Shown here in pieces: positions 35,873 through 46,868 of a stretch of DNA of 64,000 nucleotides. The position numbers and the translations under genes were made by a program. Source of the DNA: Burkholderiales bacterium 70-64 (GTDB lineage Bacteria; Pseudomonadota; Gammaproteobacteria; Burkholderiales; Burkholderiaceae_E); assembly GCA_001898645.1 (NCBI GenBank), contig MKUQ01000012.1, positions 62,001 through 126,000 of the forward strand, read 5' to 3'. Numbering within the stretch: the first letter of the stretch is position 1; each line of letters begins with the position of its first letter. The notes under the pieces were generated by a model, which ran no database searches, was not told where the DNA came from, and worked only from the letters and a program-made list of their open reading frames with translations.

Positions 35873-35922
35873 GGATGTTCCGGCCGAGGCGGCGCCGACG
35901 CGTGGGCCGCCGATACCCATAT

Positions 35923-35947
35923 CGGCCCGCCCCGGGCGGGCGGGCCG
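35923..35947. terminator. GC hairpin after acs, copy 2
   Basis: Arms CGGCCCGCC and GGCGGGCCG with a 7-base loop lie 12 bases beyond the acs stop codon (minus strand). It resembles the hairpin at 35278-35300, including flanking ATCGGCCCGC and GCGGGCCGG. It is a likely transcription end for acs, without a classical T-run. Confidence 0.6.
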
Positions 35948-35958
35948 GTACCTCTCCC

Positions 35959-37944
<1,986 letters not shown>

Positions 37945-38055
37945 CGCTCGTCCTCCTGTCTTTGCTCGTCCTGGTAGCTTAGCCGAACCGCCAGCCGGGA
38001 AACACCATACCCGCGATCCGCTAGAATCGCAGCCCGGTTCCCATGAGGATACGCC

Positions 38056-39579
38056 ATGGCCGTCATCCGGCAGGACGATCTGATCGAATCGGTAGCCGCC
38101 GCGCTGCAATTCATCAGCTACTATCACCCCCGCGACTACATCGAGCACCTGGCCCGGGCCTGGGAGAGCGAGCAAAGCGCCCCCGCCCGGGACGCCATCG
38201 CGCAGATCCTGACCAATTCGCGCATGTGCGCCGAGGGTCACCGGCCCCTGTGCCAGGACACGGGGATCGTCAACGTGTTCCTGAAGGTGGGCATGGGCGT
38301 GCGCCTCGAGGGCTTCAGCGGCTCGCTGGCCGAGGCCGTCGACGAGGGCGTGCGCCGCGGCTACCTCGATCCGTCGAACACGCTGCGCGCCTCGGTGGTG
38401 GCCGATCCGCACTTCGAGCGGCGCAACACGCGCGACAACACCCCGGCGGTGGTGCACGTCGAGCTGGTGCCCGGCGACACGGTCGAGGTCACGGTCGCTG
38501 CCAAGGGCGGCGGCTCGGAGAACAAGTCCAAGCTCACCATGCTCAATCCGTCGGACTCGGTGGTCGACTGGGTGATCAAGACCGTCCCGACCATGGGCGC
38601 CGGCTGGTGCCCGCCGGGCATGCTGGGCATCGGCATCGGGGGCACCGCCGAGAAGGCGGTGCTGATGGCCAAGGAAGCGCTGATGGAGCCGATCGACATG
38701 TTCGATCTGCTCGCACGCGGGCCGTCGAACCGGCTCGAGGAGCTGCGCATCGAGCTGTTCGAGAAGGTCAACGCGCTGGGGATCGGCGCCCAGGGCCTGG
38801 GCGGGCTCACCACCGTGCTCGACGTGAAGATCGCCATGTACCCCACCCACGCGGCCTCCAAGCCGGTGGCGATGATCCCCAACTGCGCGGCGACGCGGCA
38901 CGCCCACTTCGTGCTCGACGGCTCGGGACCGGCGTACTGCGAGCCGCCGCCGCTGTCGGCCTGGCCCGACGTGCACTGGACGCCCGACGTGGAGAAGTCC
39001 CGGCGGGTCGACCTGGATGCCCTCACCCGCGAGGAGGTCGCCTCCTGGAAGCCCGGCCAGACGCTCCTGCTGTCCGGGAAGATGCTCACCGGGCGCGACG
39101 CCGCGCACCAGCGCATCCAGGACCTGCTGGCGCGCGGCGAGCCGCTGCCGGTCGATTTCGCCGGGCGGGTGATCTACTACGTCGGGCCGGTCGACCCGGT
39201 GCGCGACGAAGCGGTGGGGCCGGCCGGGCCGACCACCTCGACGCGCATGGACAAGTTCACCGAGACGATGCTGGCGCGCACCGGCCTGCTGGCGATGGTC
39301 GGCAAGGCCGAGCGCGGGCCGGCGGCGATCGAGGCGATCCGCCGGCACCGCGCGGCCTACCTGATGGCCGTGGGCGGCGCCGCCTACCTGGTGTCGAAGT
39401 CGATCCGCAGCGCGCGCGTGCTCGCCTTCGAAGACCTGGGCATGGAGGCCATCTACGAGTTCGAGGTGCGCGACATGCCGGTCACCGTGGCCGTGGACGC
39501 GGCCGGCACCTCGGTCCACGAGACCGGCCCGCGCGAATGGCAGGCGCGCATCGGTAAGATCCCGATCACCACGGCCTGA
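38056..39579 (+). CDS. Fumarate hydratase, class I (iron-sulfur)
   Basis: A 507-residue [4Fe-4S] fumarase converting fumarate to L-malate in the TCA cycle. The three cluster cysteines are in [13 protein letters not shown] (Cys66), [12 protein letters not shown] (Cys185) and [13 protein letters not shown] (Cys277), which also has the catalytic basic residues. The N-terminal alpha-domain and C-terminal beta-domain (from about 330, [17 protein letters not shown]) are fused, as in FumA/FumB. A GAGGA ribosome site lies 5 bases before the ATG. A TAGAAT -10 is at 38022-38027. CoaX follows 19 bases downstream. Oxygen-sensitive cluster enzymes like this are often the low-stress fumarase. Confidence 0.95.
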   Translation: MAVIRQDDLIESVAAALQFISYYHPRDYIEHLARAWESEQSAPARDAIAQILTNSRMCAEGHRPLCQDTGIVNVFLKVGMGVRLEGFSGSLAEAVDEGVRRGYLDPSNTLRASVVADPHFERRNTRDNTPAVVHVELVPGDTVEVTVAAKGGGSENKSKLTMLNPSDSVVDWVIKTVPTMGAGWCPPGMLGIGIGGTAEKAVLMAKEALMEPIDMFDLLARGPSNRLEELRIELFEKVNALGIGAQGLGGLTTVLDVKIAMYPTHAASKPVAMIPNCAATRHAHFVLDGSGPAYCEPPPLSAWPDVHWTPDVEKSRRVDLDALTREEVASWKPGQTLLLSGKMLTGRDAAHQRIQDLLARGEPLPVDFAGRVIYYVGPVDPVRDEAVGPAGPTTSTRMDKFTETMLARTGLLAMVGKAERGPAAIEAIRRHRAAYLMAVGGAAYLVSKSIRSARVLAFEDLGMEAIYEFEVRDMPVTVAVDAAGTSVHETGPREWQARIGKIPITTA

Positions 39580-39598
39580 ACGCACCCGCCGAACCGAC

Positions 39599-40366
39599 AT
39601 GGCCTTCCTGCTGATCGACATCGGCAACACGTTCCTGAAATGGGGGACGTACCTCCCACCGCCGCAGCAAGGCCGCTCGCTCGCGCAGGACAAGATGGCG
39701 GCCTTCGGCCGGGTGCTGCTCGAGGAGATCCCGATGGTGACCAAGGACTGGCGCCGCCAGCCCGTCCCGGAGCGCATCGTGATCGCCAACGTCGCCGGCA
39801 CCGCGGTGGCCAACCCGGTGCTGCGCGCCTTCGAGGTCTGGCCCGATGCGCCCGAGCCGCACTGGATCACCTCGCGCGCCGAGCAGTGCGGCGTGCGCAA
39901 CGGCTACCTGAACCCGGCCGCCCTCGGCTGCGACCGCTGGGCGGCGATGATCGGGGCGCGCGCGCTGATCGGCGCGCGCCCGGCGCTGGTGGTGGTGTGC
40001 GGCACCGCCACCACCATGGACCTGCTCACCGCCGACGGGCATTTCCTCGGCGGCGGCATCATGCCCGGCCTGGGCCTGATGATGCGCTCGCTGCACCAGA
40101 ACACCGCGACGCTGCCCGATGCGCAGGGCGAGTACGTCGACTATCCACGCCAGACCGTGGACGCAATCGCCTCGGGCTGCGCGCACGCGCAGGCGGGCGC
40201 GGTGGAGCGGCTGTACTACCTGCACAAGCACAACCATCCGGACCTGCGCTGCATCCTGTCGGGCGGGGCGGCGCGCACCATGGGGCCACGCCTGACCATC
40301 GAGTTCACCTATCACGAGAACCTGGTGCTCGAAGGCCTGTACCGGATCGCCGCTACGCTAGGCTAG
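39599..40366 (+). CDS. coaX: Type III pantothenate kinase
   Basis: A 255-residue kinase catalysing the first step of coenzyme A synthesis, with no feedback inhibition by CoA. It belongs to the ASKHA fold: the phosphate-1 motif [13 protein letters not shown] at residues 4-16, [15 protein letters not shown] at about 109-123, and [27 protein letters not shown], giving the second phosphate and pantothenate loops. The length is standard. In many betaproteobacteria coaX follows birA; here it follows a class I fumarase with a 19-base gap, which is unusual. It is the sole CoA-pathway gene here, near two acyl-CoA synthetases. Confidence 0.93.
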   Translation: MAFLLIDIGNTFLKWGTYLPPPQQGRSLAQDKMAAFGRVLLEEIPMVTKDWRRQPVPERIVIANVAGTAVANPVLRAFEVWPDAPEPHWITSRAEQCGVRNGYLNPAALGCDRWAAMIGARALIGARPALVVVCGTATTMDLLTADGHFLGGGIMPGLGLMMRSLHQNTATLPDAQGEYVDYPRQTVDAIASGCAHAQAGAVERLYYLHKHNHPDLRCILSGGAARTMGPRLTIEFTYHENLVLEGLYRIAATLG

Positions 40367-40442
40367 GAGCGTAGCGTCCAGGACGGAATCGGGGGAAGGC
40401 CCGACCGGCCGTCGGCGCGGGCACGCGACGCGCCCGCACCGT

Positions 40443-41243
40443 TCAGCGCCCGGCCAGGCGATACCACAGGCCGCCCAGCGCCTCGTGCGCGGCCAGCCAG
40501 TTGATCGTCACGCCATCGGCGCTGGGCAGCCACGACAGCATGCCGTAGGAAGGCGGTGAGCCGAGGAAGCCGTGCGGCACGGGCACCGGCGCGAAGCCGG
40601 CGCGCTCGAAGGCGGCCCGGGCGCGCGGCATGTGGTAGGCATGGGTCACCAAGAGGATCCGGCGGCGCCCCTCGGGCAGCAGCAGCGCCGCCGCATCGCG
40701 CGCGTTGCCGGCGGTGTCGAGCGACCCGTCCTCGACCCAGCGCACCGGCGTGGCGAGCCGGCGCTCGAGCATGCGCTTCATCAGCGCCGCTTCGCTCGCC
40801 TCGCCGCCCGGCGGCGTGCCGCCACTCACCAGCACCGGCAGGCCGGTGATGCGCGCCACCCAGGCACCGTGCACCAGGCGCTCGGTGGTGCGCGAGTTCG
40901 GCCACGCCTGATCGGGCCGCTCGCGCACATCGCTGCGCATGCCGCCGCCCAGCACGACGATGGCCCGCGGCGCATCGGCCCCGGCCACGAGGGCGCGCAG
41001 TGCCTTCTCGTCGAGCGCCGGGCCGGCGTCGCGCTCGATGCGTCCGATCAGCCACTGCCCGGCTGCCTGAGAGGACAGGACCAACGCGGCCGCCAATCCG
41101 AGGACGGCGAGCGCCGTACCCGCGCGCGGCCTGCGCCGCGCGAGCGCCACGCCGAGGGCGATCGGCCACAGCGGCAGCGCCGGCGGCAGCAGCAGCAGCT
41201 CGAGCGCGCGTCGGCCCAGCAGCGCGAGCTGCGCGGGCTCCAT
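40443..41243 (-). CDS. YdcF/ElyC-family (DUF218) membrane-anchored protein
   Basis: A 266-residue envelope protein with two N-terminal hydrophobic helices (about 15-35 and 42-60) and a periplasmic DUF218 domain (about 92-250). The domain signature IVVLGGGMRSD, LVSGGTPPGGEASEAALMKR, EDGSLDTAGNARDAAALL and LVTHAYHMPRARAAFERAG is complete. ElyC/SanA-type members act in cell-wall precursor or undecaprenyl carrier metabolism. The ATG immediately follows the TGA of prpE on the same strand, so the two are co-transcribed, which links it only by position to propionate metabolism. Confidence 0.88.
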   Translation of the reverse strand: MEPAQLALLGRRALELLLLPPALPLWPIALGVALARRRPRAGTALAVLGLAAALVLSSQAAGQWLIGRIERDAGPALDEKALRALVAGADAPRAIVVLGGGMRSDVRERPDQAWPNSRTTERLVHGAWVARITGLPVLVSGGTPPGGEASEAALMKRMLERRLATPVRWVEDGSLDTAGNARDAAALLLPEGRRRILLVTHAYHMPRARAAFERAGFAPVPVPHGFLGSPPSYGMLSWLPSADGVTINWLAAHEALGGLWYRLAGR

Positions 41244-43181
41244 TCAGGCGCGCGCGCCCACGGCCTGGCGCACCTGCTCGAGCGCGGAAGCGTCCTCGAT
41301 GGTGGTGAGGTCGCCCGGATCGCGCGACTCGCAGATCGCCTGGATCGAGCGGCGCAGCACCTTGCCCGAGCGCGTCTTGGGCAGCAGCGTCACGAAATGC
41401 ACCCGGGCGGGCCGCGCCACCGCGCCGAGCTGCGCATCGACGGTGGCCATCAGCTCGCCTTCGAGCGCCAGGCGCGCGTCGGGCGAAGCGACGCGCGAGG
41501 GGTCCTTGAGTACCGCGAAGGCCACCGCCACCTGGCCTTTGAGCTCGTCGGCCACGCCGACCACCGCGCACTCGGCCACCGCGGCATGGCTCGACAGGCT
41601 CTCTTCGATCTCGCGCGTGCCGAGCCGGTGGCCGGCGACGTTGATCACGTCGTCGGTGCGCCCGAGGATGAAGTAGTAGCCGTCGGCGTCGCGGATGCCC
41701 CAGTCGAAGGTCGAGTAGGCGAGCCGCCCGGGGATGGTGGTGAAGTAGGTCTGCACGAAGCGCTCGTCGTTGCCCCACACCGTCTGCATGCACCCCGGCG
41801 GCAGCGGCGGAAGGATGGCCACCACTCCTTTCTCGTCGACGCCGACCTCCTCGCCGGTCTGCTCGTGCAGCAGCCGCACGTCGTAGCCGTACATCGCCAT
41901 GCCCGGCGAGCCGAGCCGCGTGGGCGTCTTCTCGATGCCGTGGGCAACGGTGAGGATGGGCCAGCCGGTCTCGGTCTGCCAGTAGTTGTCGATGATCGGC
42001 TTGCCCAGCGCCTCGCCGATCCAGCGCGCCGTCGGCTCGTCGAGCGGCTCGCCGGCGAGGAACAGCGCGCGCAGCGAGGACAGGTCGTGGCGGCGCAGCC
42101 AGGAGGGGTCCTGTTTCTTGAGCACGCGGACCGCGGTGGGCGCCGAGAACATCACGGTGACGCGGTACTTCTCGACCAGCCGCCACAGGATGCCCGCATC
42201 GGGACGCAGCGGCGTGCCCTCGTACATGATGGTGGCCATGCCGGCGATGAGCGGCCCGTAGACGATGTAGGAGTGCCCGACCACCCAACCGATGTCGCTG
42301 GTCGAGAAATAGGTCTCGCCGGGGTTGCCGCAGAAGATGTACTTCATCGACGCGGCCAGCGCCACCGCATGGCCGCCCACGTCGCGCTGCACTCCCTTGG
42401 GCGTGCCGGTGGTGCCCGAGGTGTAGAGCGTATAGCTGACCTCGTTGGATTCGAGCCACTCCACCGGCACCGAGGTCTCGAGGTGGCGCTCGCGCAGCGG
42501 CGCGTAGTCGTGGTCGCGGCCGGCCACGCGCTCGAAGGCGGCCAGGCCGCGGTCGACCATGAGCACGGCGGCCGGCTTGTTGCGCGCGAGGCCGATCGCC
42601 GCATCGAGCAGCGGCTTGTAGGGGATCACCTTGCCCACGCGCGAGCCGGCATCGGCGCTGACCACCAGCACCGGCGCGGCGTCGTCGATGCGGCTGGCCA
42701 GGCTGTGCGAAGCGAAACCGCCGAACACCACCGAGTGGATCGCGCCCAGGCGCGCGCAGGCCAGCATGGCGAAGGCCGCCTCGGGGATCATCGGCATGTA
42801 GATGAGCACCCGGTCGCCGCGGCCCACGCCCAGCTCGCGCATGACCGCGGCCATGCGCACCACCTCGCGATGCAGCTCGCCGAAGGTGTAGACGCGCTCG
42901 CTGTCGGTCTCGGTCGAGACGTGGATCAGCGCGGGCCGGTCGCGCTGGGTCGCCAGGTGGCGGTCGACGGCGTTGTGGCACAGGTTGGTGCGCCCGCCGA
43001 CGAACCAGCGCGTGAATGGAGGATTGGAGTAGTCGAGAACTTCCCGGAAGGGCTCGTGCCAGTCGATCAGCGCGGCCTGCTCGGCCCAGAACCCTTCGCG
43101 ATCGGCGATCGACCGCCGGTGGAATTCGCTCAGGGAAGAGGGCCCGGCCGAAGGAACCCCCGCCGCGTTGGCTGCACCCAT
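41244..43181 (-). CDS. prpE: Propionyl-CoA synthetase
   Basis: A 645-residue AMP-forming acyl-CoA ligase close to PrpE. Its distinguishing segments are FWAEQAALIDWHEPFREVLD YSNPPF, GGRTNLCHNAVDRHL and FGGFASHSLASRIDDAAPVL VVSADAG, which match PrpE rather than Acs. The adenylation motif is YTSGTTGTPKGVQRDVGGHA, and WQTETGWPI, GRTDDVINVAGHRLGTREIE and [13 protein letters not shown] follow. It makes propionyl-CoA for the methylcitrate or methylmalonyl route. A GAGGAGGG ribosome site precedes the ATG at 43181. The stop abuts the ydcF-like ATG. No prpBCD genes lie in the window. Confidence 0.93.
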   Translation of the reverse strand: MGAANAAGVPSAGPSSLSEFHRRSIADREGFWAEQAALIDWHEPFREVLDYSNPPFTRWFVGGRTNLCHNAVDRHLATQRDRPALIHVSTETDSERVYTFGELHREVVRMAAVMRELGVGRGDRVLIYMPMIPEAAFAMLACARLGAIHSVVFGGFASHSLASRIDDAAPVLVVSADAGSRVGKVIPYKPLLDAAIGLARNKPAAVLMVDRGLAAFERVAGRDHDYAPLRERHLETSVPVEWLESNEVSYTLYTSGTTGTPKGVQRDVGGHAVALAASMKYIFCGNPGETYFSTSDIGWVVGHSYIVYGPLIAGMATIMYEGTPLRPDAGILWRLVEKYRVTVMFSAPTAVRVLKKQDPSWLRRHDLSSLRALFLAGEPLDEPTARWIGEALGKPIIDNYWQTETGWPILTVAHGIEKTPTRLGSPGMAMYGYDVRLLHEQTGEEVGVDEKGVVAILPPLPPGCMQTVWGNDERFVQTYFTTIPGRLAYSTFDWGIRDADGYYFILGRTDDVINVAGHRLGTREIEESLSSHAAVAECAVVGVADELKGQVAVAFAVLKDPSRVASPDARLALEGELMATVDAQLGAVARPARVHFVTLLPKTRSGKVLRRSIQAICESRDPGDLTTIEDASALEQVRQAVGARA

Positions 43182-43296
43182 GTCTTGCCCTCCTCTTGTT
43201 TTGCGCGCCGTCGGCGGACATTCTACGTCCGGGCCCGACGGCCGGGCGACCGCGGCCGACGGACGTCGCGGCCCTGCGGCGAGGCTGCGGCGAGCT

Positions 43297-43325
43297 TTGA
43301 CACCGTGACGGAATTCTCCTACCCT
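43297..43325 (+). promoter_or_regulatory. Promoter of the NlpC/P60 gene, possibly leaderless
   Basis: TTGACA (43297-43302), a 17-base spacer and TACCCT (43320-43325) lie upstream, with the ATG at 43333. The expected start of transcription is at or within one base of the start codon, and no ribosome site is seen. Confidence 0.6.
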
Positions 43326-43332
43326 GCGCCGC

Positions 43333-44013
43333 ATGCCGAAGAGGACCCCCGCTCGCGCCCGCTCGTGCTGCCTTCGCAGCGCCGGTGCCGCCGCCCTCCT
43401 GGTCCTCGCGTGGATCATGGCTTCGCCTCCGGCACTCGCCGCAGAGACTCCCGAACCGGCCCGCGAAACGGCGCCGTCAGCGGCACCGGCGCACAGCGCC
43501 GCCGAGCTGGTGATCCGCTCGCTCTCGCTGCTCGGCGTGAACTACAAGTTCGGCGGCAACTCGCCCGAAACCGGCCTCGATTGCAGCGGCCTGGTGCGGC
43601 ACGTGTTCCGCGAGGCCATCGGCCTGGTGCTGCCCAGGCGCAGCGAGGAGATCAGCCGCGAGGGCGAGAAGGTGGCGCTCGACCAGCTGCGCCCCGGCGA
43701 CCTGGTGTTCTTCAATACGCTGCGCCGGACGTTCTCGCACGTCGGCATCTACATCGGCAACAACCAGTTCGTGCACGCGCCTTCCCGCGGCGGGCAGGTG
43801 CGGGTCGAGAAGTTCGACTCGCGCTACTGGATCGCGCGCTTCAACGGCGCACGCCGCCTCGCCGGATCCGACGGCCGCGGCACGGGCCCCTCGATCGAGA
43901 CCGATGTGCCGGCTTCGAGCGCATACGCGACGCTCTCGGCGCCGGCGCTGCAGCGCAATTCCGCACCCTACGCCGCGCCGCCGGCGCCCGCCCTGCCCTC
44001 GTCCTTCTACTGA
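43333..44013 (+). CDS. NlpC/P60 cell-wall hydrolase
   Basis: A 226-residue exported endopeptidase that cuts peptidoglycan stem peptides. It has an Arg-rich start and a hydrophobic signal (about 17-36, AAALLVLAWIMASPPALAA). The NlpC/P60 domain spans about 55-165. Catalytic Cys84 is in GLDCSGLVRHV, His136 in TFSHVGIYIG and the third residue His148 in NQFVHAPSRGG. A Pro/Ala-rich tail follows. Close relatives include Spr/MepS-type enzymes. It overlaps the convergent DUF2325 gene by 7 bases. Confidence 0.92.
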   Translation: MPKRTPARARSCCLRSAGAAALLVLAWIMASPPALAAETPEPARETAPSAAPAHSAAELVIRSLSLLGVNYKFGGNSPETGLDCSGLVRHVFREAIGLVLPRRSEEISREGEKVALDQLRPGDLVFFNTLRRTFSHVGIYIGNNQFVHAPSRGGQVRVEKFDSRYWIARFNGARRLAGSDGRGTGPSIETDVPASSAYATLSAPALQRNSAPYAAPPAPALPSSFY

Positions 44014-44384
44014 CCGGGCGCGTACGCCACCGTTGCGCGCCGGCCCGTCCGACGCTCCTCATTCTTGCTGCACCCGGACGTCTCCACCCGGTAGCGACAG
44101 TGGTTGCAGGCATCCAGCGCACCGCGCAGGCTGCACGTCGAGCGCCGGCAGGCGAGCACCGGCACCCCCTGCTTGCGCGCCGCCTCGCGATAGCCGCGCA
44201 TCACGTTGTGGCCGAGGAAATCGGTGAACAGGATCAACAGCTCCGCGCCGGCCGGCATCGCGCGCTCGCCGCGCTGCTCGGACGGATCGCGCCCCGAAAC
44301 GTGGCGCAGGATGGAGATCCCATACTCGGTCAGCACCTGCGGGATGTTGCCCAGACGGTCCGCACCTACCAGGAGAGCCTTCAT
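44007..44384 (-). CDS. DUF2325 domain protein
   Basis: A 125-residue cytosolic protein. The N-terminus MKALLVGADRLGNIPQVLTE YGI has a Rossmann-like G-x-D-x-x-G turn. LLILFTDFLGHNVMRGYREA ARKQGVPVLACRRSTCSLRG is typical of DUF2325, and cysteine clusters CRRSTC and CNHC may bind metal. Relatives are often found near metal-handling genes. Its strong AT-rich promoter shares a 127-base gap with a ferric-iron binding protein gene reading the other way. The function is unknown; an iron-linked role is an inference from context. Confidence 0.82.
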   Translation of the reverse strand: MKALLVGADRLGNIPQVLTEYGISILRHVSGRDPSEQRGERAMPAGAELLILFTDFLGHNVMRGYREAARKQGVPVLACRRSTCSLRGALDACNHCRYRVETSGCSKNEERRTGRRATVAYAPGQ

Positions 44385-44401
44385 GTTCGTGGTGGCCTTG
44401 A

Positions 44402-44441
44402 TAAGATCTACACATAATACATCTTAAAGAGGCCTTGTCAA
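44402..44441 (-). promoter_or_regulatory. Strong promoter of the DUF2325 gene with an overlapping inverted repeat
   Basis: On the minus strand TTGACA (44436-44441), a 16-base spacer and TATTAT (44414-44419) form a near-consensus promoter, rare in this GC-rich DNA. An inverted repeat TAAGAT...ATCTTA (44402-44426) straddles the -10, as a repressor operator would. Confidence 0.65.
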
Positions 44442-44447
44442 TTCCTG

Positions 44448-44471
44448 TTGCGAACTCCTCTCGTTTGCATT
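44448..44471 (+). promoter_or_regulatory. Fur-box-like site and promoter of the iron-binding-protein gene
   Basis: The segment has the form TTGCGAA-N4-TCTCGTTTGCATT, resembling proteobacterial Fur boxes of the type TGAGAATnATTCTCATTTGCATT. TTGCGA (44448-44453) also serves as a -35, with TTAGTG about 17 bases on. This would give iron repression of the gene starting at 44512. Confidence 0.5.
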
Positions 44472-44511
44472 AGTGTCCGGCGACCCGTCGAACCTTCGAG
44501 AGAAGTCCGCA

Positions 44512-45552
44512 ATGATCCGAACGACGTTTTCCCGCCTCGCCGCTGCCTTGCTGGTAGCCGCCGCCCCGGCCGCCATGGCGCAGGACAAGGTGCTCAACCT
44601 GTACTCCGCGCGGCACTACCAGACCGACGAGGCGCTGTACGCCGAGTTCACGCGCCAGACCGGCATCCGCATCAACCGCATCGAGGCCGGCGACGAGGCG
44701 CTGCTCGAGCGCCTGCGCAACGAGGGACGCAACAGCCCGGCCGACGTGCTGCTGCTGGTGGACGCCGCCCGGCTGTGGAAGGCCCAGATCGAGGGCCTGT
44801 TCCAGCCGGTGAAGTCGGCCACGCTCGAGTCGCGCGTCCCGGCCACGCTGCGCGGCAAGGACGACGGCCAGGGCAGCGAGTGGTTCGGAGTGTCGGTGCG
44901 CGCGCGCGTGATCGTCTACGACAAGGCCGGGGTGGACCCGGCGCTGGTGCAGACCTACCAGGATCTCGCGCGGCCCGAATTGAAGGGTAAGGTGTGCACG
45001 CGCTCGGGCGCGCATCCGTACATGCTGTCGCTGATCGGCGCCATGTCCGAGCACCTCGGTGCGGCGCAGGCCGAGCAGTGGGCCGGCGGCGTGGTGGCGA
45101 ACTTCGCGCGCAAGCCGCGCGGCGGCGATACCGACCAGATCCGCGCGGTGGCCAGCGGCGAATGCGGCGTGGCGCTCACCAACACCTACTACCTGGCCCG
45201 CCTGATGAACTCGACCAAGCCGCAGGACCAGGAGGTGGTCGCGCGCGTCGGCATGGTCTGGCCGAACCAGAAGACCTGGGGCACGCACGTGAACGTCTCG
45301 GGTGCGGGCGTGGCGCGCAACGCGCCCAACCGCGACCACGCGGTGCGCTTCATCGAGTTCCTCGTCAGCGACGCCGGGCAGCGCCACTTCGTCGACGGCA
45401 ACTTCGAGTGGCCGGTGGTGAAGAGCGTGAAGGCGGACAAGCCCGAGCTCGCCGCGCTCGGCCAGTTCAAGGCCGATCCCCTGCCCGTGGCCTCCATCGG
45501 CCGCGCGCAGGTCGGCGCCTCGAAGATCATCGACCGGGTCGGCTGGCGCTGA
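44512..45552 (+). CDS. Ferric iron ABC transporter substrate-binding protein (FbpA/FutA type)
   Basis: A 346-residue periplasmic Fe3+ binding protein. The signal peptide runs through residue 23 (AAAPAAMA), followed by QDKVLNLYSARHYQTDEALY, the family opening with its first Tyr. The iron-coordinating tyrosine pair is at 226-227 in ALTNTYYLARL. EGRNSPADVLLLVDAARLWK and RSGAHPYMLSLIGAMSEHLG are also conserved. No permease or ATPase gene follows, so it is an orphan binding protein here, which is common in this family. A Fur-box-like promoter is upstream, suggesting induction by iron starvation. Confidence 0.9.
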   Translation: MIRTTFSRLAAALLVAAAPAAMAQDKVLNLYSARHYQTDEALYAEFTRQTGIRINRIEAGDEALLERLRNEGRNSPADVLLLVDAARLWKAQIEGLFQPVKSATLESRVPATLRGKDDGQGSEWFGVSVRARVIVYDKAGVDPALVQTYQDLARPELKGKVCTRSGAHPYMLSLIGAMSEHLGAAQAEQWAGGVVANFARKPRGGDTDQIRAVASGECGVALTNTYYLARLMNSTKPQDQEVVARVGMVWPNQKTWGTHVNVSGAGVARNAPNRDHAVRFIEFLVSDAGQRHFVDGNFEWPVVKSVKADKPELAALGQFKADPLPVASIGRAQVGASKIIDRVGWR

Positions 45553-45588
45553 ACCCGCGGCGCTGCGGCGGCCCGGGCGGCGGGAGCC

Positions 45589-45939
45589 TCAGCGCCGCGC
45601 CGCGATCACCTTGATCTCGACGCGATACTCCGGCGAGGCCAGGCGCGCCTCGACCGTGGCGCGCGCCGGCGCGTGCCCGGCCGGCACCCAGGCGTCCCAG
45701 ACGGCGTTCATCGCCGCGAAGTCGCTGATGTCGGCCAGGAACACCTGCGCCTGCAGGATGCAGGTGCGATCGCTGCCGGCCTCGGCCAGCAGGCGATCGA
45801 TGGCGGCCAGCACCTGGCGCGTCTGGGCGCCGACGTCGGCCGAAGGGTCGTCGGCCACCTGCCCGGCCAGGTACACGATACCGTTGTGGATGACGGCCTC
45901 GGACATGCGCGGACCGGCATGCAGGCGCTCGATGGTCAT
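45589..45939 (-). CDS. RidA-family (YjgF/YER057c) deaminase-like protein
   Basis: A 116-residue trimeric protein of the Rid family, which hydrolyses reactive enamine/imine intermediates. HNGIVYLAGQVADDPSADVG AQTRQVLAAIDRLLAEAGSD is the standard core. The C-terminal segment carries the conserved Arg in YRVEIKVIA. MNAVWDAWVPAGHAPARATV EARL is typical of the Rid2/TdcF-like subgroup. Its ATG overlaps the TGA of an alpha/beta hydrolase gene (ATGA), so both are co-expressed. Substrate is not predictable. Confidence 0.9.
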   Translation of the reverse strand: MTIERLHAGPRMSEAVIHNGIVYLAGQVADDPSADVGAQTRQVLAAIDRLLAEAGSDRTCILQAQVFLADISDFAAMNAVWDAWVPAGHAPARATVEARLASPEYRVEIKVIAARR

Positions 45940-46823
45940 GAGTACTCCTCCGCGAGAAAGCGCTCCACCGCTTCGATCTGATCCTCGGCGATGAACGTGG
46001 GCGCGTGGCCGACACCCTCGAAGGTGACGCAGCCGGCGCGCGGACCGCGCTCGCCCATCTGGCGCGCCGTCGCCGCCGAGAGGATGTCGGACTGCGCGCC
46101 GCGCAGCACCAGGGTCGGGCAGCGGATCGCGTCGTAGACCGGCCACAGGTCGGGAGCGGCCTGCTGCGCGCCGGCCTGCCGCAGGGCGAGCGCGATCGCC
46201 GGGTCGTAGTGGAAATGCCAGCGTCCCTGGCGCTCGACCAGGTAGTGGCGCGTGAGCAGCCGGAACTGCTCGTCGGTGTGGGGGCCGAAGTCGCGCATCA
46301 GCTCGCGCAGCGCCGCGACCCCTTCGGCCTCGCTGGCGTAGGAAGGGTCGCCGCCCACGTAGGAGGCGATGCGCGCCAAGCCGGCCGTGTCGACCACCGG
46401 GCCGACGTCGTTGAGGACCAGGCGCGCGATCGGCGTGCCGGGCAGGCCCGCCAGCAGCATGCCGATCAGCCCGCCCATCGACGTGCCGAGCCAGGCCACG
46501 CGCTCGACGTCCAGGCGCGCCACCAGCGTGACGCAGTCGGCGACATACTGGGGCAGCGCGTAGAGCTGGGGGTCGGCCACGCGGTCGGATTGGCCGCGCC
46601 CGATCATGTCCGGGCAGACCACGCGCCAGCGCCGCGACAGCCGCGCCGCGAGCGCGTCGAAATCGCGCCCGTTGCGGGTCAGGCCGTGCACGCACACGAC
46701 GGTATCGGGGACGCCCGGCGCGCGCACCGGCGCGCTGTCGGCACGCGGCCACTCCCAGTAGGCGAGGCGATGCAGGCCGCGCGGGCTGGCGCAGGTGACG
46801 CGGCGTAGGAGAGGCTGGAGCAT
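45936..46823 (-). CDS. Alpha/beta hydrolase
   Basis: A 295-residue cytosolic alpha/beta-hydrolase fold enzyme. The oxyanion-hole strand is VVCVHGLTRNGRDF (42-55), the nucleophile elbow AWLGTSMGGLIGML (Ser in GTSMGG), the acid region CPTLVLRGAQSD, and the catalytic His in FEGVGHAPTF. A cap region separates the halves. Such enzymes hydrolyse esters, lactones or C-C bonds; no substrate is evident. It is coupled to the downstream RidA gene. The ATG at 46823 lacks a clear ribosome site, and the gene is divergent from a hydroxybutyrate dehydrogenase gene 45 bases away. Confidence 0.88.
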   Translation of the reverse strand: MLQPLLRRVTCASPRGLHRLAYWEWPRADSAPVRAPGVPDTVVCVHGLTRNGRDFDALAARLSRRWRVVCPDMIGRGQSDRVADPQLYALPQYVADCVTLVARLDVERVAWLGTSMGGLIGMLLAGLPGTPIARLVLNDVGPVVDTAGLARIASYVGGDPSYASEAEGVAALRELMRDFGPHTDEQFRLLTRHYLVERQGRWHFHYDPAIALALRQAGAQQAAPDLWPVYDAIRCPTLVLRGAQSDILSAATARQMGERGPRAGCVTFEGVGHAPTFIAEDQIEAVERFLAEEYS

Positions 46824-46868
46824 CGAGGCGCACCGTTACAATCGGAGCGAATTGTACAGGGAGGGACC

